From Flavobacteriaceae bacterium (GTDB lineage: Bacteria; Bacteroidota; Bacteroidia; Flavobacteriales; Flavobacteriaceae): a stretch of 64,000 bases of DNA. The notes beneath the pieces are model-generated. The model was not told the origin of the DNA and did not search any database. It was given only the letters and a program-made list of their open reading frames with translations. Made by a program: the position numbers and the translations under genes. Shown piece after piece: positions 42,530 through 52,567 of this stretch. The DNA lies in assembly GCA_013043685.1 (NCBI GenBank), contig JABDNT010000046.1, forward strand, positions 1-64,000. The letters are read 5' to 3'. Every line of letters begins with the position of its first letter. The first letter of the stretch is position 1.

Positions 42530-44281
42530 ATGAGATATTCTAGAGCTTTTCGAATTCTGTTGGTTTATATCCTTCAACTCTTCTTAATGGTAAATATGTC
42601 ATCTCAAAATTTATCCAATACTTATTTGGATTCCTTAGGTTATGAGGAATTGCTTACAAAATTCAATAAATATAGTGGCGATTCCATAAACCTGGAATCA
42701 ATTGCCAGGATGTATTTAAGAAAAGCAAGAAAAGAAGGGGATACTATTAAAATGGCCAGAGGGTATGATAGATTAGCAAGAATTTTTAAACCTAAAGTAA
42801 ATTTAATATTTGCAGATAGTGTTATTTCATTGACAATGAAACATAATCATATTACATATCCCGCCATGGGCTATATATTAAAAGGTTATAACTATAGATT
42901 AATTAAAGATGCTGTTAATGCAAGCAAAAACTACAAAAAAGCAGATTCTATAGCCCAGATTCGTAAGAATTTACAACAGCAAGTTCATATAATGCAAAAT
43001 CTTATATCAGAAAAGATTACCTGGGGAAATAAGGAAGATGCATTATCTCTACAACATAGTCGAGATCGAATAATAAAAAGCAAAACTTATTTTAATAATA
43101 TAAAAAAATCAACAAGGGTAAACGCACATATAGATATTAAACAGCTATATATTAATGAGTTATTAAACTCGAACATCAATTATATTTTTTGTCATCTCAA
43201 TCTGAGGAATTATGATTCCACGAGATTATATATTGATAAAACTAAGGAATTACTAAAAGAATATAATTGGGTTGAAAAAAACCATTATGAGAATTGGATA
43301 GATGAAGTGCTGATGGAACTTTTTTACTACGAATCGGACTATAATAATTCCATTATTCAGGCGAAAAAATTGCTTGATAAAGAATCGCGATTAGAGCCAC
43401 ACAGCAGAATGAATGTTAATCTTTTCAAAGGTCTTTCGTTAATTAGGACCGGGCAGAGAAAATTGGGCATTACTTATTTAAAGAAATCAGATTCGACAGT
43501 TATTGCAAATGAAATCCAACTACTGCCTAATGACAGGAAACTATTAGTAGTTTTAAAAGAATACTATAGGTCCATAGGTGATGCCGAAAATCATATTTCA
43601 TATCTCAATAGGATAGTTGAAGTTGACAGCGCAATGATGATAAATTATAAATATTTCGAACCGAATATGATTCGAAATTTTGAAACACCTCAACTTCTAT
43701 TAGAAAAGGAAACATTAATTTCAAGTTTAAAGTATAGAAACAGAAAATCTAAAATATTGAATTGGGGCTTCATTTTTCTACTTTTGATTAGTCTATTATT
43801 GCTAGTATATTATATACAACGACAGCAATTATATAAACGAAGGTTTGATAAATTGATGCAGCAAAATGAAACATCGAACTATAATAGCTCAAATCAATAT
43901 GCATATGAACTATCTCCAGAGGTTATTAATAATATTTTACTCAAAATGGAAGGATTCGAGCACAGTAAAACATTCTTAAATCATGAAATTACACTTCAAA
44001 GTTTAGCAAAATTATTTGAAACAAATGCAAATTATTTATCTCGGGTGATTAATGCCAAAATAGGTAAGAATTTTTCTCAATATATCAATGATCTAAGAAT
44101 AGATTATGCAATGACTGGAATACGGTCCGATAAAAAACTAAGGAAATATACGATAAAGGCAATCGCTGAAGAGTGTGGATATAAGAATGCGGAGTCATTT
44201 TCTAAGGCATTTTATAAACGAAATGGCATTTATCCTTCGTATTATATCAAAAAATTAAACAAAGCAGATCAAAAGAATTAA
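42530..44281 (+). CDS. TPR-containing AraC-type regulator
   Basis: 583 residues. A signal-like hydrophobic N-terminus (FRILLVYILQLFLMVNMSSQ) leads a helical, tetratricopeptide-like sensor half (about residues 30-380). A membrane helix ILNWGFIFLLLISLLLLVYY lies near 410. The C-terminal AraC DNA-binding domain contains LAKLFETNANYLSRVINAKI and IKAIAEECGYKNAESFSKAF. The layout of a periplasmic TPR part, one helix and a cytoplasmic AraC domain is a recurrent Bacteroidota one-component regulator. The gene is markedly AT-rich. Ligand and targets unknown. Confidence 0.88.
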   Translation: MRYSRAFRILLVYILQLFLMVNMSSQNLSNTYLDSLGYEELLTKFNKYSGDSINLESIARMYLRKARKEGDTIKMARGYDRLARIFKPKVNLIFADSVISLTMKHNHITYPAMGYILKGYNYRLIKDAVNASKNYKKADSIAQIRKNLQQQVHIMQNLISEKITWGNKEDALSLQHSRDRIIKSKTYFNNIKKSTRVNAHIDIKQLYINELLNSNINYIFCHLNLRNYDSTRLYIDKTKELLKEYNWVEKNHYENWIDEVLMELFYYESDYNNSIIQAKKLLDKESRLEPHSRMNVNLFKGLSLIRTGQRKLGITYLKKSDSTVIANEIQLLPNDRKLLVVLKEYYRSIGDAENHISYLNRIVEVDSAMMINYKYFEPNMIRNFETPQLLLEKETLISSLKYRNRKSKILNWGFIFLLLISLLLLVYYIQRQQLYKRRFDKLMQQNETSNYNSSNQYAYELSPEVINNILLKMEGFEHSKTFLNHEITLQSLAKLFETNANYLSRVINAKIGKNFSQYINDLRIDYAMTGIRSDKKLRKYTIKAIAEECGYKNAESFSKAFYKRNGIYPSYYIKKLNKADQKN

Positions 44282-44658
44282 TCCTGCCCCGTAATGATTA
44301 CCTCGCTTACCTTGGCGTCTTTATTACAGTTTGACACAAATACTTTTAGCTCCTTGCCTTTGGACAATCCCTTGACAACATAAACCTTGCAGGAATCCAT
44401 TGAAGTGTTGCTTTCAGAAAATAATACATCTCCCTTTAGAAACACTTCAAGAATCGCGGTACTATCAAGATCGTGATCGGACAGCATTTGTCGTACTTCC
44501 TCGGAGATCTTTATTTCCTTGGACCGGATGTTTTTCAATGTTCGTGCATTCGGGCCATAGTCGCAGGAGGTTTTTTTTCCACTTAAAAAGAACATCAGGA
44601 CAATTATACCCACAATAAAACCACCGGAATACCAGGCAACACGTTGAATTAGTTTCAT
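44278..44658 (-). CDS. membrane-anchored protein, DUF4258-like
   Basis: 126 residues. A membrane helix GGFIVGIIVLMFFLSG (about residues 12-27) is followed by KKTSCDYGPNARTLKNIRSK, LSDHDLDSTAILEVFLKGDV and a Cys-containing tail CKVYVVKGLSKGKELKVFVS. From memory the pattern fits flavobacterial DUF4258-labelled proteins found beside alanine dehydrogenase. The stop overlaps the TPR-AraC stop by four bases, and the start overlaps the alanine dehydrogenase stop by one base. Function unknown. Confidence 0.78.
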   Translation of the reverse strand: MKLIQRVAWYSGGFIVGIIVLMFFLSGKKTSCDYGPNARTLKNIRSKEIKISEEVRQMLSDHDLDSTAILEVFLKGDVLFSESNTSMDSCKVYVVKGLSKGKELKVFVSNCNKDAKVSEVIITGQD

Positions 44659-45857
44659 TAAAAGATTAAGAGATTAATATCGCTGTAGGACATATCGAAC
44701 CAATCGGCGATGGCTTTGTTCGTAAGAATACCACGGTAAAAATACAATCCGTTCTTTAATCCCTGGTCATATCGGATCGCGTTCTCTAATCCGCCGGATT
44801 CGGCAATTTCAAGTAAATAAGGCGTAAATATATTGCTAATCGAGATAGATGCGGTTTTTGGATAACGCGCGGGGATATTAGGCACCCCATAATGGATCAC
44901 ATCGTATTTAATCTGGGTAGGGCTATCGTGAGAGGTCATTTCTGTGGTTTCAAAACAACCGCCCATGTCGACGCTAACGTCAATGATGACAGCTCCTCGT
45001 TTCATATTCTCTACCATGGTCCTGGTGACAATAATAGGGGACCTGTTGGTTCCTCTTACAGCACCAATTGCCACATCGCATCGCCTTAGGGCCTTGAGCA
45101 GATTTTTCGGCTGGATGGTTGAGGTATACAAAGTTTGGCCCACATTTGTTTGTAATTTTCGAAGTTTGGTGATAGAACTATCAAAAACTTTCACATTTGC
45201 GCCCAACCCTAATGCAGATCGAACAGCAAATTGTCCTACAGTCCCAGCTCCAATAACGACCACTTCTACGGGAGGAACACCACTGATATTGCCAAAAAGG
45301 AGTCCATTTCCTTTCTTGGCATTAACCATTAATTCGGAGGCAATAAGGATAGAGGCAGTGCCGGCAATTTCACTTAATGCTTTTACTGCCGGGTAACTAT
45401 GATCCTCGTCCTTAATAAACTCAAATCCAAGTGCGGTGATCTTTTTCTTAGCCAAAGTATCAAAATAATCTTGCTGTCTTGTTTTTAGCTGAAGAGCCGA
45501 AATGAGGACTGTTTTAGGTTTAATAAGTTCCAATTCCTCGAGGGTAGGAGGTTCCACTTTTAAGATCATTGGGCAACCAAAAACCTTTTTGGTGTCATTG
45601 GTCAAAACAGCACCAGCTTCATTATAATCCTGATCTGAAAAGCCTGCTTCCAGACCGGCCCCATTTTCAATAAGCACTTTATGACCGTTTGCGGTTATAG
45701 CTGTGACTGCATCCGGAGTGAGGCAAATTCTTTTTTCCTGGAAATAGGTTTCTTTGGGAATCCCAATGAACAACTCACCTTTCTGGCGTGCTACTTCCAG
45801 TTTCTCTTCCTGAGGCAGAAGCTGAGCTTTCGTAAAAGGGGACTTAGGCTTGGACAT
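44658..45857 (-). CDS. ald: alanine dehydrogenase
   Basis: 399 residues. An NAD-dependent enzyme interconverting alanine and pyruvate plus ammonia; of the AlaDH/PNT superfamily. The N-terminal substrate domain has GIPKETYFQEKRICLTPDAV and ILKVEPPT. The Rossmann motif is VVVIGAGTVGQFAVRSALGL (about residue 195), followed by NVKVFDSSITKL. It is of the longer Bacteroidota type, without the PNT beta membrane part. The gene is followed without gap by the DUF4258-like gene. Confidence 0.92.
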   Translation of the reverse strand: MSKPKSPFTKAQLLPQEEKLEVARQKGELFIGIPKETYFQEKRICLTPDAVTAITANGHKVLIENGAGLEAGFSDQDYNEAGAVLTNDTKKVFGCPMILKVEPPTLEELELIKPKTVLISALQLKTRQQDYFDTLAKKKITALGFEFIKDEDHSYPAVKALSEIAGTASILIASELMVNAKKGNGLLFGNISGVPPVEVVVIGAGTVGQFAVRSALGLGANVKVFDSSITKLRKLQTNVGQTLYTSTIQPKNLLKALRRCDVAIGAVRGTNRSPIIVTRTMVENMKRGAVIIDVSVDMGGCFETTEMTSHDSPTQIKYDVIHYGVPNIPARYPKTASISISNIFTPYLLEIAESGGLENAIRYDQGLKNGLYFYRGILTNKAIADWFDMSYSDINLLIF

Positions 45858-45919
45858 ACTTGTATTCTGGTTGATAGACCTAAGTTACATAAATATTGTT
45901 GAAGTATGCAAAGAGATGA

Positions 45920-46447
45920 TTAGCGGAATAGATCTTTTATTTGACCCCAAGTAGATTTCTGTTCCATTAATTCTTTTTCAAATGACTTTAAATCTGTACC
46001 TCGAACTTTACTAAATATTTTGGCTCGTATCAAATAAACTGCAGGTACAACTACTAACATTAATGGAATTATATAATAGATCTCAAGTTCATCTAGATCA
46101 TTACTTTCATTAATAATACCCCATAATTGGAATGCATACATTGCAATTGGTACCAGAATGATCCAGTGCCACCAATGTTTACATGTGAAGAACCAAATTA
46201 GAAAAAGTCCTAATGGTATAGCCTTACTCAAGAAGTACCAGGCTAAATGAGCAACACTAGCATAACTAGTGGATATTGTAAATAAGGAAGTTTCCCAAGT
46301 GCTTTTGTCACTTGGGAAACTTTCATATGCATAAAATAAAAACGGTGAACAGGCAATAACAAAAACTATAATACCGCCTATAAATAGGTTCGACCTACCC
46401 GTTTTGAGGAATGTCTGGTCTTTCGATTTGTTGTTCGGTTTGTTCAT
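45920..46447 (-). CDS. membrane protein of unknown function
   Basis: 175 residues from the ATG at 46447; longer starts would run through the small lipoprotein gene. Four hydrophobic segments lie at about residues 22-44, 62-82, 85-105 and 125-145, with an Arg/Lys-rich C-terminus. AT-rich. The first 53 bases overlap the end of a small lipoprotein gene in another frame, suggesting translational coupling. No motif recognised. Confidence 0.72.
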   Translation of the reverse strand: MNKPNNKSKDQTFLKTGRSNLFIGGIIVFVIACSPFLFYAYESFPSDKSTWETSLFTISTSYASVAHLAWYFLSKAIPLGLFLIWFFTCKHWWHWIILVPIAMYAFQLWGIINESNDLDELEIYYIIPLMLVVVPAVYLIRAKIFSKVRGTDLKSFEKELMEQKSTWGQIKDLFR

Positions 46448-46529
46448 CTTCGATGCTTTCCGGAGTACAGGAAATAAATAAACCGGCTCCGAAGAGTGCA
46501 ACGATCATAAGGTACTTTGTTAATTTCAT
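46395..46529 (-). CDS. 44-residue lipoprotein
   Basis: A short gene below usual length limits. It starts at ATG 46529 and ends in TAG at 46395. MKLTKYLMIVALFGAGLFIS is a lipoprotein signal with Cys at residue 21, then a short acidic, Glu/Gln-rich tail ending in PQNG. Evidence is the complete signal, lipobox and the absence of any other gene in 46530-46706. Similar tiny lipoproteins are found in flavobacteria. It overlaps the start of the membrane protein at 46447. Confidence 0.65.
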   Translation of the reverse strand: MKLTKYLMIVALFGAGLFISCTPESIEDEQTEQQIERPDIPQNG

Positions 46530-46706
46530 AATACTTGTTTTTGTGAGGTTATTACTACAAACCTATCACGAAATAAAACAAGTATTTAAATTAAGTTCGC
46601 CGTATCTTTATTAGTTATCTTTTTTGCAAAAAAATTCCTCTTAAAAATAATGCGATTTGGGGCAATCATTTAAAAGTTTAGCTACCTTATATTTCTCGTT
46701 ACGCCT

Positions 46707-47120
46707 CTATTTCACTGGCATTATGTTTAATGTTCGACTTCCGTTTTCGTTCTTTATTAGTTCTATTTTAGTGCTTTCTCCGGGAAGCAAAGCTTCTACC
46801 TTTTCCGGCCATTCTACAAAATTCCAGTGCCCGGAATATAAATAATCTTCTATCCCAATATCCAACGCTTCGTCCAGGCTTTCCAGCCTGTAGAAATCGT
46901 AGTGGTATAATTTTTCGCTGTTTAAAATGTGCTCGTTAACTATGGAAAATGTAGGACTGTTAACGGCCTCTTCCACGCCTAAATTTTTCGCTATCTCCTT
47001 AATAAGAGTTGTTTTACCCGTACCCATTTCCCCGTAAAACAACAGGGTCTTACTGGATGAACCGGTTAAAACTTTCTCTGCAACTTCAGGCAGATCTTGC
47101 AATGTATACGTTAATTCCAT
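46707..47120 (-). CDS. tsaE: tRNA threonylcarbamoyladenosine synthesis ATPase TsaE
   Basis: 137 residues from the ATG at 47120; a TTG six codons earlier is possible. The P-loop FYGEMGTGKTTLIKEIAKNL (about residues 28-47), SPTFSIVNEH and YHYDFYRLESLDEALDIGI are the TsaE signatures. It works with TsaB and TsaD to make t6A37 in tRNAs. Full length. It lies upstream of the unidentified small genes and downstream of porX on the same strand. Confidence 0.94.
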   Translation of the reverse strand: MELTYTLQDLPEVAEKVLTGSSSKTLLFYGEMGTGKTTLIKEIAKNLGVEEAVNSPTFSIVNEHILNSEKLYHYDFYRLESLDEALDIGIEDYLYSGHWNFVEWPEKVEALLPGESTKIELIKNENGSRTLNIMPVK

Positions 47121-47207
47121 ATAAGCGGGTTGAGACAAATATAACAGAAAATGTCGATTATTTACAAAAAAAACCGATTATCTGTAATTGTGAAGAAAAA
47201 TCCTACA

Positions 47208-48758
47208 TTATTTAGGTGCTAATACGGCGAAAGGAATAACCATCTCTTCCAAAGAAACACCCCCATGCTGATACGTATTCCTATAATAACTTACATAGTG
47301 GTTGTAATTATTGGGGTACGCAAAGAATAGATCTCCCTTGGCGAAGATGAACGAGCTGCTCATATGAATGGAAGGCAACTTGATCTTGCCCGGATCTACC
47401 GCGGCAAACACGTCCTTTCCTTCATACGTTAAACTCTTACCGGTCTTATAGCGAAGGTTTAAACTGGTATTTTTATCGCCAATCACTTTGGAAGGATTCT
47501 TCACATTGATCGTACCATGATCGGTAGTGATTATTAATTTGAACCCTAAATGCGATGCCTGCTGAATAATTTCCATTAAGGGTGAATTCTTAAACCAGCT
47601 GAGGGTTAACGAACGATACGACTTATCTGTGGAAGCCAATTCTTTGATAACCTCCATTTCAGTTTTAGAATGCGATAACATGTCCACAAAGTTGTAGACG
47701 ATCACTGTGAGGTCTTCATCCTTGTGACTCTTAAAGTTCTCCACCAACCGCTTACCCTGCTTCAAACTGGAAATTTTATGGTAACTCCAATTTAGATCCA
47801 GTCTCAATCTGTTCAACTGGGATTGCAGGAATTCTTTTTCATACATGTTCTTTCCGCCTTCATCGGGATCGTTCAGCCAATAGTCGGGATGCTGCTTTTC
47901 CATCTCACTTGGCATAAGGCCTGAGAATATGGCATTTCTGGCATATTGAGTAGCTGTGGGTAATATGCTGTAGAACAGCTCTTCAGATTCCTTTTTATAG
48001 ATATTGCTTAAAAAAGGTTCGAACGCCTTCCATTGGTCATATCTTAAATTGTCAACCACCACAAGGAGTGTAGGCGTCCCGGATTCCAGTTCAGGCTGAA
48101 CTCGCTCCTTGAATAAGGTATGTGACATGATAGGAGCTTCTTCCTCTCCACTGAACCAGTTGGGGTAGTGCTTATCTATGAATTTGCAGAATTGATTATT
48201 GGCCTCTGTCTTCTGAGATTCCAGGATCTCGAACATTCCGCTGTCTTCAATATCTTCAAGTTGCAGTTCCCAATAAACGAGTTTCTGATATAACTCCGCC
48301 CAGCCTTCGAAAGTGTTGATCATAGACATGTCCATGGCAATTTTCCGAAATTCCTGCTGGTAGCTGGATGTTGTCTTTTCAGACACAAGACGAGAATGAT
48401 CCAGGTTTTTCTTTAAACTTAATAGTATCTGATTCGGGTTTACGGGTTTGATGAGGTAATCGGCTATTTTGGAACCAATAGCCTCCTCCATAATATATTC
48501 TTCCTCACTCTTGGTGATCATCACCACGGGTAACGAATCCTGTCGTTCCTTTATTTCGGCCAACGTCTCCAATCCGGTTAAACCCGGCATATTCTCATCA
48601 AGGAATACGATATCAAATCTATCCTTCTGCATTTCTTCAAGTGCCTCGGTTCCACTTTGAGCAGTGGTAACCGTGTAATTTTTGTTTTCAAGGAAAAGAA
48701 TGTGAGGTTTTAGCAGGTCGATCTCATCGTCAACCCAAAGAACTTTTATGTCGCTCAT
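47208..48758 (-). CDS. porX: PorX: response regulator with PglZ domain
   Basis: 516 residues. The receiver domain has VLWVDDEIDLLKPH (acidic pocket), IVFLDENMPGLTG (phospho-acceptor Asp, about residue 54), MITKSEEE and LIKPVNP. The PglZ-type phosphodiesterase domain shows VVVDNLRYDQWKAF (about 225), a metal Asp/Thr region, and IITTDHGTINVKNPSK (about 400). In Bacteroidota PorX partners the histidine kinase PorY and controls the type IX secretion system; PorY is not in the window. The type IX cargo genes at 39915 and 60010 fit. Confidence 0.92.
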   Translation of the reverse strand: MSDIKVLWVDDEIDLLKPHILFLENKNYTVTTAQSGTEALEEMQKDRFDIVFLDENMPGLTGLETLAEIKERQDSLPVVMITKSEEEYIMEEAIGSKIADYLIKPVNPNQILLSLKKNLDHSRLVSEKTTSSYQQEFRKIAMDMSMINTFEGWAELYQKLVYWELQLEDIEDSGMFEILESQKTEANNQFCKFIDKHYPNWFSGEEEAPIMSHTLFKERVQPELESGTPTLLVVVDNLRYDQWKAFEPFLSNIYKKESEELFYSILPTATQYARNAIFSGLMPSEMEKQHPDYWLNDPDEGGKNMYEKEFLQSQLNRLRLDLNWSYHKISSLKQGKRLVENFKSHKDEDLTVIVYNFVDMLSHSKTEMEVIKELASTDKSYRSLTLSWFKNSPLMEIIQQASHLGFKLIITTDHGTINVKNPSKVIGDKNTSLNLRYKTGKSLTYEGKDVFAAVDPGKIKLPSIHMSSSFIFAKGDLFFAYPNNYNHYVSYYRNTYQHGGVSLEEMVIPFAVLAPK

Positions 48759-48875
48759 ATATGTATATTTGTTTTTGTAACTATGTTCGCCGTGAAGTCG
48801 GTTCTAAAATAGAATCAAATTTAGTTCCGAAGTCATCGAAAAATGCGGCTGGCTCTATTAATTAAAAGTTAAAGT

Positions 48876-50105
48876 TTGAAGCAACCACCTAAACTCACTT
48901 TAGTAAACGACCCTATCTATGGTTTTATTACCATACCCGGGCCGTTAATCTATAATTTAATCGAGCACCGTTATTTTCAGCGACTCCGTCGTATATCCCA
49001 AATGGGAATGTCCTACCTTGTATACCCCGGGGCGCACCACACCCGTTTCCATCATGCGTTGGGGGCATTGCACCTAATGACCCAGGCTGTAAGTGTCCTT
49101 AGGAAAAAAGGCATCGAAATATCTGAGGACGAGGAAGAGGCGCTTTGTGTCGCGATATTATTACACGATATTGGGCATGGACCATTCTCACATGCTATGG
49201 AAAACAGTATAGCCGAGAATGTTACTCATGAATACCTGTCCCTGTTATTTATGCAGGTGCTCAATTCGGAGTTTAACGGTAAACTCGATAGGGCCATTGC
49301 CATTTTTAAGAATGAATATCCCAGGAAGTTTTTTCATAAGCTGATTTCGAGCCAGCTGGACATGGACCGTATGGATTACCTGAAACGAGATAGTTTCTAT
49401 ACCGGGGTTGCTGAAGGGGTCATAAGTTCAGATCGCCTTATAGCCATGCTCCATGTAAAAGATGATCAGCTTGTTATTGAGGAGAAAGGAATCTATTCGG
49501 TCGAAAAGTTTATCGTAGCCAGGCGTCTTATGTACTGGCAGGTTTATCTGCATAAGACAGGGATCGTGGCAGAGCAGCTGCTGGTTAAATTGCTACAGCG
49601 CGCCAAAGAACTCGTACAATCCGGGGACAAACTTCCGGGCAGCGACCCCTTATTGTATTTTTTAAAAAATCAGGTGAACACAAAAACTTTTTCAAAAGAA
49701 ACTCTGGACATCTTCTCTAAACTTGATGACTACGATATTATTTCAGCTATGAAGCTGTGGATGGACTACGATGATTTTGTATTGCGCAATATTTCAAAGA
49801 TGCTCATTAATCGTGAGTTACTAAAAATTAAACTTCAGAACGATCCTTTCGCGGAAAAGGAGGTGAATAGTAAGAAAGAGATACTTCAAAAGAAGTATAA
49901 TATTACAGATCACGAAGCAACCTATTTTGTTTTTACGGGTCATATTAGTAATCAGGCTTATAGTATGGAAAAGGATACTATAAATCTGTTAACTAAAGAA
50001 GGAATCGTGAAAGACGTGGTGAAAGCCAGTGACCAACTGAATCTTAAAGCACTTTCAGAAAAGGTTATTAAATATTATCTCTGCTATCCCAAGTCCGATT
50101 ACTAA
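48876..50105 (+). CDS. HD-domain phosphohydrolase (dGTPase/SAMHD1-like)
   Basis: 409 residues from a TTG. TAA lies two codons upstream, so no longer start is possible, and the N-terminal LVNDPIYGFITIPGPLIYNL matches the family. The HD motif is HTRFHHALGALHLMTQA, then VAILLHDIGHGPFSHAMENS (His-Asp, about residues 90-110), with SQLDMDRMDYLKRDS later. Such proteins hydrolyse nucleotides or other phosphoesters; substrate unknown. It precedes lpxD on the same strand. Confidence 0.9.
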   Translation: MKQPPKLTLVNDPIYGFITIPGPLIYNLIEHRYFQRLRRISQMGMSYLVYPGAHHTRFHHALGALHLMTQAVSVLRKKGIEISEDEEEALCVAILLHDIGHGPFSHAMENSIAENVTHEYLSLLFMQVLNSEFNGKLDRAIAIFKNEYPRKFFHKLISSQLDMDRMDYLKRDSFYTGVAEGVISSDRLIAMLHVKDDQLVIEEKGIYSVEKFIVARRLMYWQVYLHKTGIVAEQLLVKLLQRAKELVQSGDKLPGSDPLLYFLKNQVNTKTFSKETLDIFSKLDDYDIISAMKLWMDYDDFVLRNISKMLINRELLKIKLQNDPFAEKEVNSKKEILQKKYNITDHEATYFVFTGHISNQAYSMEKDTINLLTKEGIVKDVVKASDQLNLKALSEKVIKYYLCYPKSDY

Positions 50106-50116
50106 TCCTTTTTTTC

Positions 50117-50124
50117 TATTTTTG
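50117..50124 (+). promoter_or_regulatory. -7 promoter element before lpxD
   Basis: TATTTTTG matches TAnnTTTG and lies 19 bases before the lpxD ATG, just downstream of the HD gene stop. It would start the lpx operon. Confidence 0.5.
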
Positions 50125-50142
50125 CAAAACTGAATCTTATAC

Positions 50143-51168
50143 ATGAAATTTACAGCAACCCAGATAGCGGGGATACTTAACGGGGAAGTAGAAGGCAATG
50201 CCGAAGTGGAAGTATCGAAACTTGCCAAAATAGAAGAAGGCTCTAAAGGGAGTCTTACCTTTTTGGCAAATCCGAAATACACTCAGTATATCTATACTAC
50301 TGAGGCATCTGTCACTATCGTAGATAGGGACTTCATTGCTGAAAATCATCTATCAACTACTTTGATTCGGGTAGAAGATGCTTACAAGGCATTTTCGCAA
50401 TTATTGGAATATTACAACCAGGTGAAAATGAACAAGTCTGGAATTGAGCAGCCTGTGTTTATTTCAGACAGTGCCGAAATAGGAGATAATCTATACCTGG
50501 GTGCGTTTTCATATATAGGTGAGAATGTACGAATTGGTGAAAACGCAAAAATATACCCCAACGTATATATAGGTGACAATGTGGAGATCGGGGATAACAT
50601 TGTAGTCTTTGCGGGAGCCAAGATCTATTCCGAATCAATAATCGGGGATAACTGTGTAATCCACAGTGGTGCTATTGTAGGAGCCGACGGATTTGGCTTT
50701 ACTCCGAATGATGAAGGTGAATACTCTAAGGTACCTCAAACCGGGAATGTGATTATTGAAGACAATGTGGATGTGGGAGCCGGTACCACTATAGACCGTG
50801 CTACCCTTGGGTCTACTTTAATTAAGAAAGGGGTAAAACTGGACAACCAGATACAGATCGCCCATAACGTTGAAATTGGAGAAAATACAGTGATCGCAGC
50901 TCAAACCGGGATCGCAGGATCCACCAAGATCGGGAAAAACTGCATGATCGGCGGTCAGGTAGGAATAGTGGGGCATCTTACCATAGGGAATAATGTTAGA
51001 ATTCAGGCGCAGAGCGGTATAGGTCGGAATGTTAAGGATGATGAAGTTTTACAGGGATCACCCGCGCTGAAATACGGCGACTATAATAAGAGTTATGTTC
51101 ATTTTAAGAACCTGCCGAAGATAATAGAGCGATTTAACACTTTTGAAAAAAATCAGAACAATGACTGA
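50143..51168 (+). CDS. lpxD: UDP-3-O-acylglucosamine N-acyltransferase
   Basis: 341 residues. The N-terminal domain has [20 protein letters not shown] and [20 protein letters not shown]. The left-handed beta helix carries many hexapeptide repeats (for example [19 protein letters not shown]) with catalytic His in [13 protein letters not shown] (about residue 245) and the glycine-rich turn [13 protein letters not shown]. It adds the 3-OH acyl chain to the amino group in lipid A synthesis. The stop overlaps lpxC by 8 bases. A second LpxD-like gene lies at 53944. Confidence 0.95.
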   Translation: MKFTATQIAGILNGEVEGNAEVEVSKLAKIEEGSKGSLTFLANPKYTQYIYTTEASVTIVDRDFIAENHLSTTLIRVEDAYKAFSQLLEYYNQVKMNKSGIEQPVFISDSAEIGDNLYLGAFSYIGENVRIGENAKIYPNVYIGDNVEIGDNIVVFAGAKIYSESIIGDNCVIHSGAIVGADGFGFTPNDEGEYSKVPQTGNVIIEDNVDVGAGTTIDRATLGSTLIKKGVKLDNQIQIAHNVEIGENTVIAAQTGIAGSTKIGKNCMIGGQVGIVGHLTIGNNVRIQAQSGIGRNVKDDEVLQGSPALKYGDYNKSYVHFKNLPKIIERFNTFEKNQNND

Positions 51169-52567
51169 ATGTTTGGTAAAACAGCGAACGATTGGTAAGG
51201 AAGTATCTCTTACGGGCGTGGGTTTGCATACCGGGAAAGAAGTTACCATAACATTTAAACCGGCCCCGGAAAACTACGGGTACGCCTTCGTGCGAGTAGA
51301 TCTGGAAGGGAATCCTGTAATAGAAGCGGATGCCAATTTCGTGGTGAATACACAACGGGGAACAAATCTTGAAAAGCGCGGGGTAAAAATTCAAACTTCC
51401 GAACATGTTCTTGCCGCATTGGTAGGGATGGAAGTGGATAATTGTATTGTAGAATTAAATGCTTCCGAACCCCCCATAATGGATGGCTCTTCGAAATTCT
51501 TTGTTGAAGCCATCGAAAAAGCAGGTCTGGTAGAACAAGATGCACCACGTGAAGAGTACATCGTAAAAGAAGTGATCTCTTATATGGATGAAGAATCAGG
51601 AAGTGAGATCACGATCATTCCTTCAGAAGAATATCAGGTGACGACCATGGTTGACTTCGGTACGAAGGTCCTGGGAACACAAAATGCGTCACTCAAGCAT
51701 TTATCTGATTTTAAAGATGAAATTTCCGACGCCAGGACATTTAGCTTTCTGCATGAAATTGAAATGTTACTGGAAAACGGTCTTATAAAAGGAGGCGATC
51801 TGAACAATGCTATTGTCTACGTGGATAAGGAATTATCTCCCGAGACCATGGAAAAACTTCGCGAAGCTTTTAAGAAGGATGAGATATCGGTAAAACCAAA
51901 TGGGATTCTCGATAATCTCACCTTGCATTATCCGAATGAAGCAGCCCGACACAAATTACTGGACGTAGTAGGTGATCTTGCTCTTGTGGGTACCCGGATT
52001 CGTGGAAAAGTGATAGCAAATAAACCAGGACATCATGTGAACACACAGTTCGCTAAGAAACTTTCTAAAATGATCAAGATCGACAAAAGGAACAAGGTTC
52101 CAACGTTCGACCTCATGAAAGAACCGGTTAAAGACGTTAACGAAATCATGGCGATGCTACCGCACCGTCCGCCGTTCCTGCTGGTTGATAAGATCCTGGA
52201 ATTATCAGACACACACGTTATTGGTTTGAAGAATGTAACCATGAACGAACCATTCTTCGTTGGCCACTTCCCGGGAGCTCCGGTTATGCCCGGCGTTCTC
52301 ATTGTAGAGGCGATGGCTCAAACAGGAGGGATACTGGCGTTAAGCACCGTTCCTGATCCCGAGAATTATCTTACCTTCTTTATGAAGATCAACAATGTGA
52401 AATTTAAACAACAGGTAAACCCAGGCGATACGCTTGTATTTAAACTAGAACTTATAACTCCTATCAGACGGGGCATCGTACATATGTCCGGTAATGCCTA
52501 CGCGAATGGAAAACTTGTTACGGAAGCCGAATTAATGGCGCAAATTGTAAAAACCAAAAATATTTAA
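51161..52567 (+). CDS. lpxC-fabZ: fused LpxC deacetylase and FabZ dehydratase
   Basis: 468 residues from the ATG at 51161. The LpxC half (about residues 1-310) has [28 protein letters not shown] (zinc His) and [20 protein letters not shown] (second zinc/catalytic His). The FabZ half begins near 320: [20 protein letters not shown], then [20 protein letters not shown] (catalytic His and Glu). The deacetylation of UDP-3-O-acyl-GlcNAc and dehydration of 3-hydroxyacyl-ACP are thus carried by one polypeptide, a fusion typical of Bacteroidota. Confidence 0.97.
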   Translation: MTECLVKQRTIGKEVSLTGVGLHTGKEVTITFKPAPENYGYAFVRVDLEGNPVIEADANFVVNTQRGTNLEKRGVKIQTSEHVLAALVGMEVDNCIVELNASEPPIMDGSSKFFVEAIEKAGLVEQDAPREEYIVKEVISYMDEESGSEITIIPSEEYQVTTMVDFGTKVLGTQNASLKHLSDFKDEISDARTFSFLHEIEMLLENGLIKGGDLNNAIVYVDKELSPETMEKLREAFKKDEISVKPNGILDNLTLHYPNEAARHKLLDVVGDLALVGTRIRGKVIANKPGHHVNTQFAKKLSKMIKIDKRNKVPTFDLMKEPVKDVNEIMAMLPHRPPFLLVDKILELSDTHVIGLKNVTMNEPFFVGHFPGAPVMPGVLIVEAMAQTGGILALSTVPDPENYLTFFMKINNVKFKQQVNPGDTLVFKLELITPIRRGIVHMSGNAYANGKLVTEAELMAQIVKTKNI

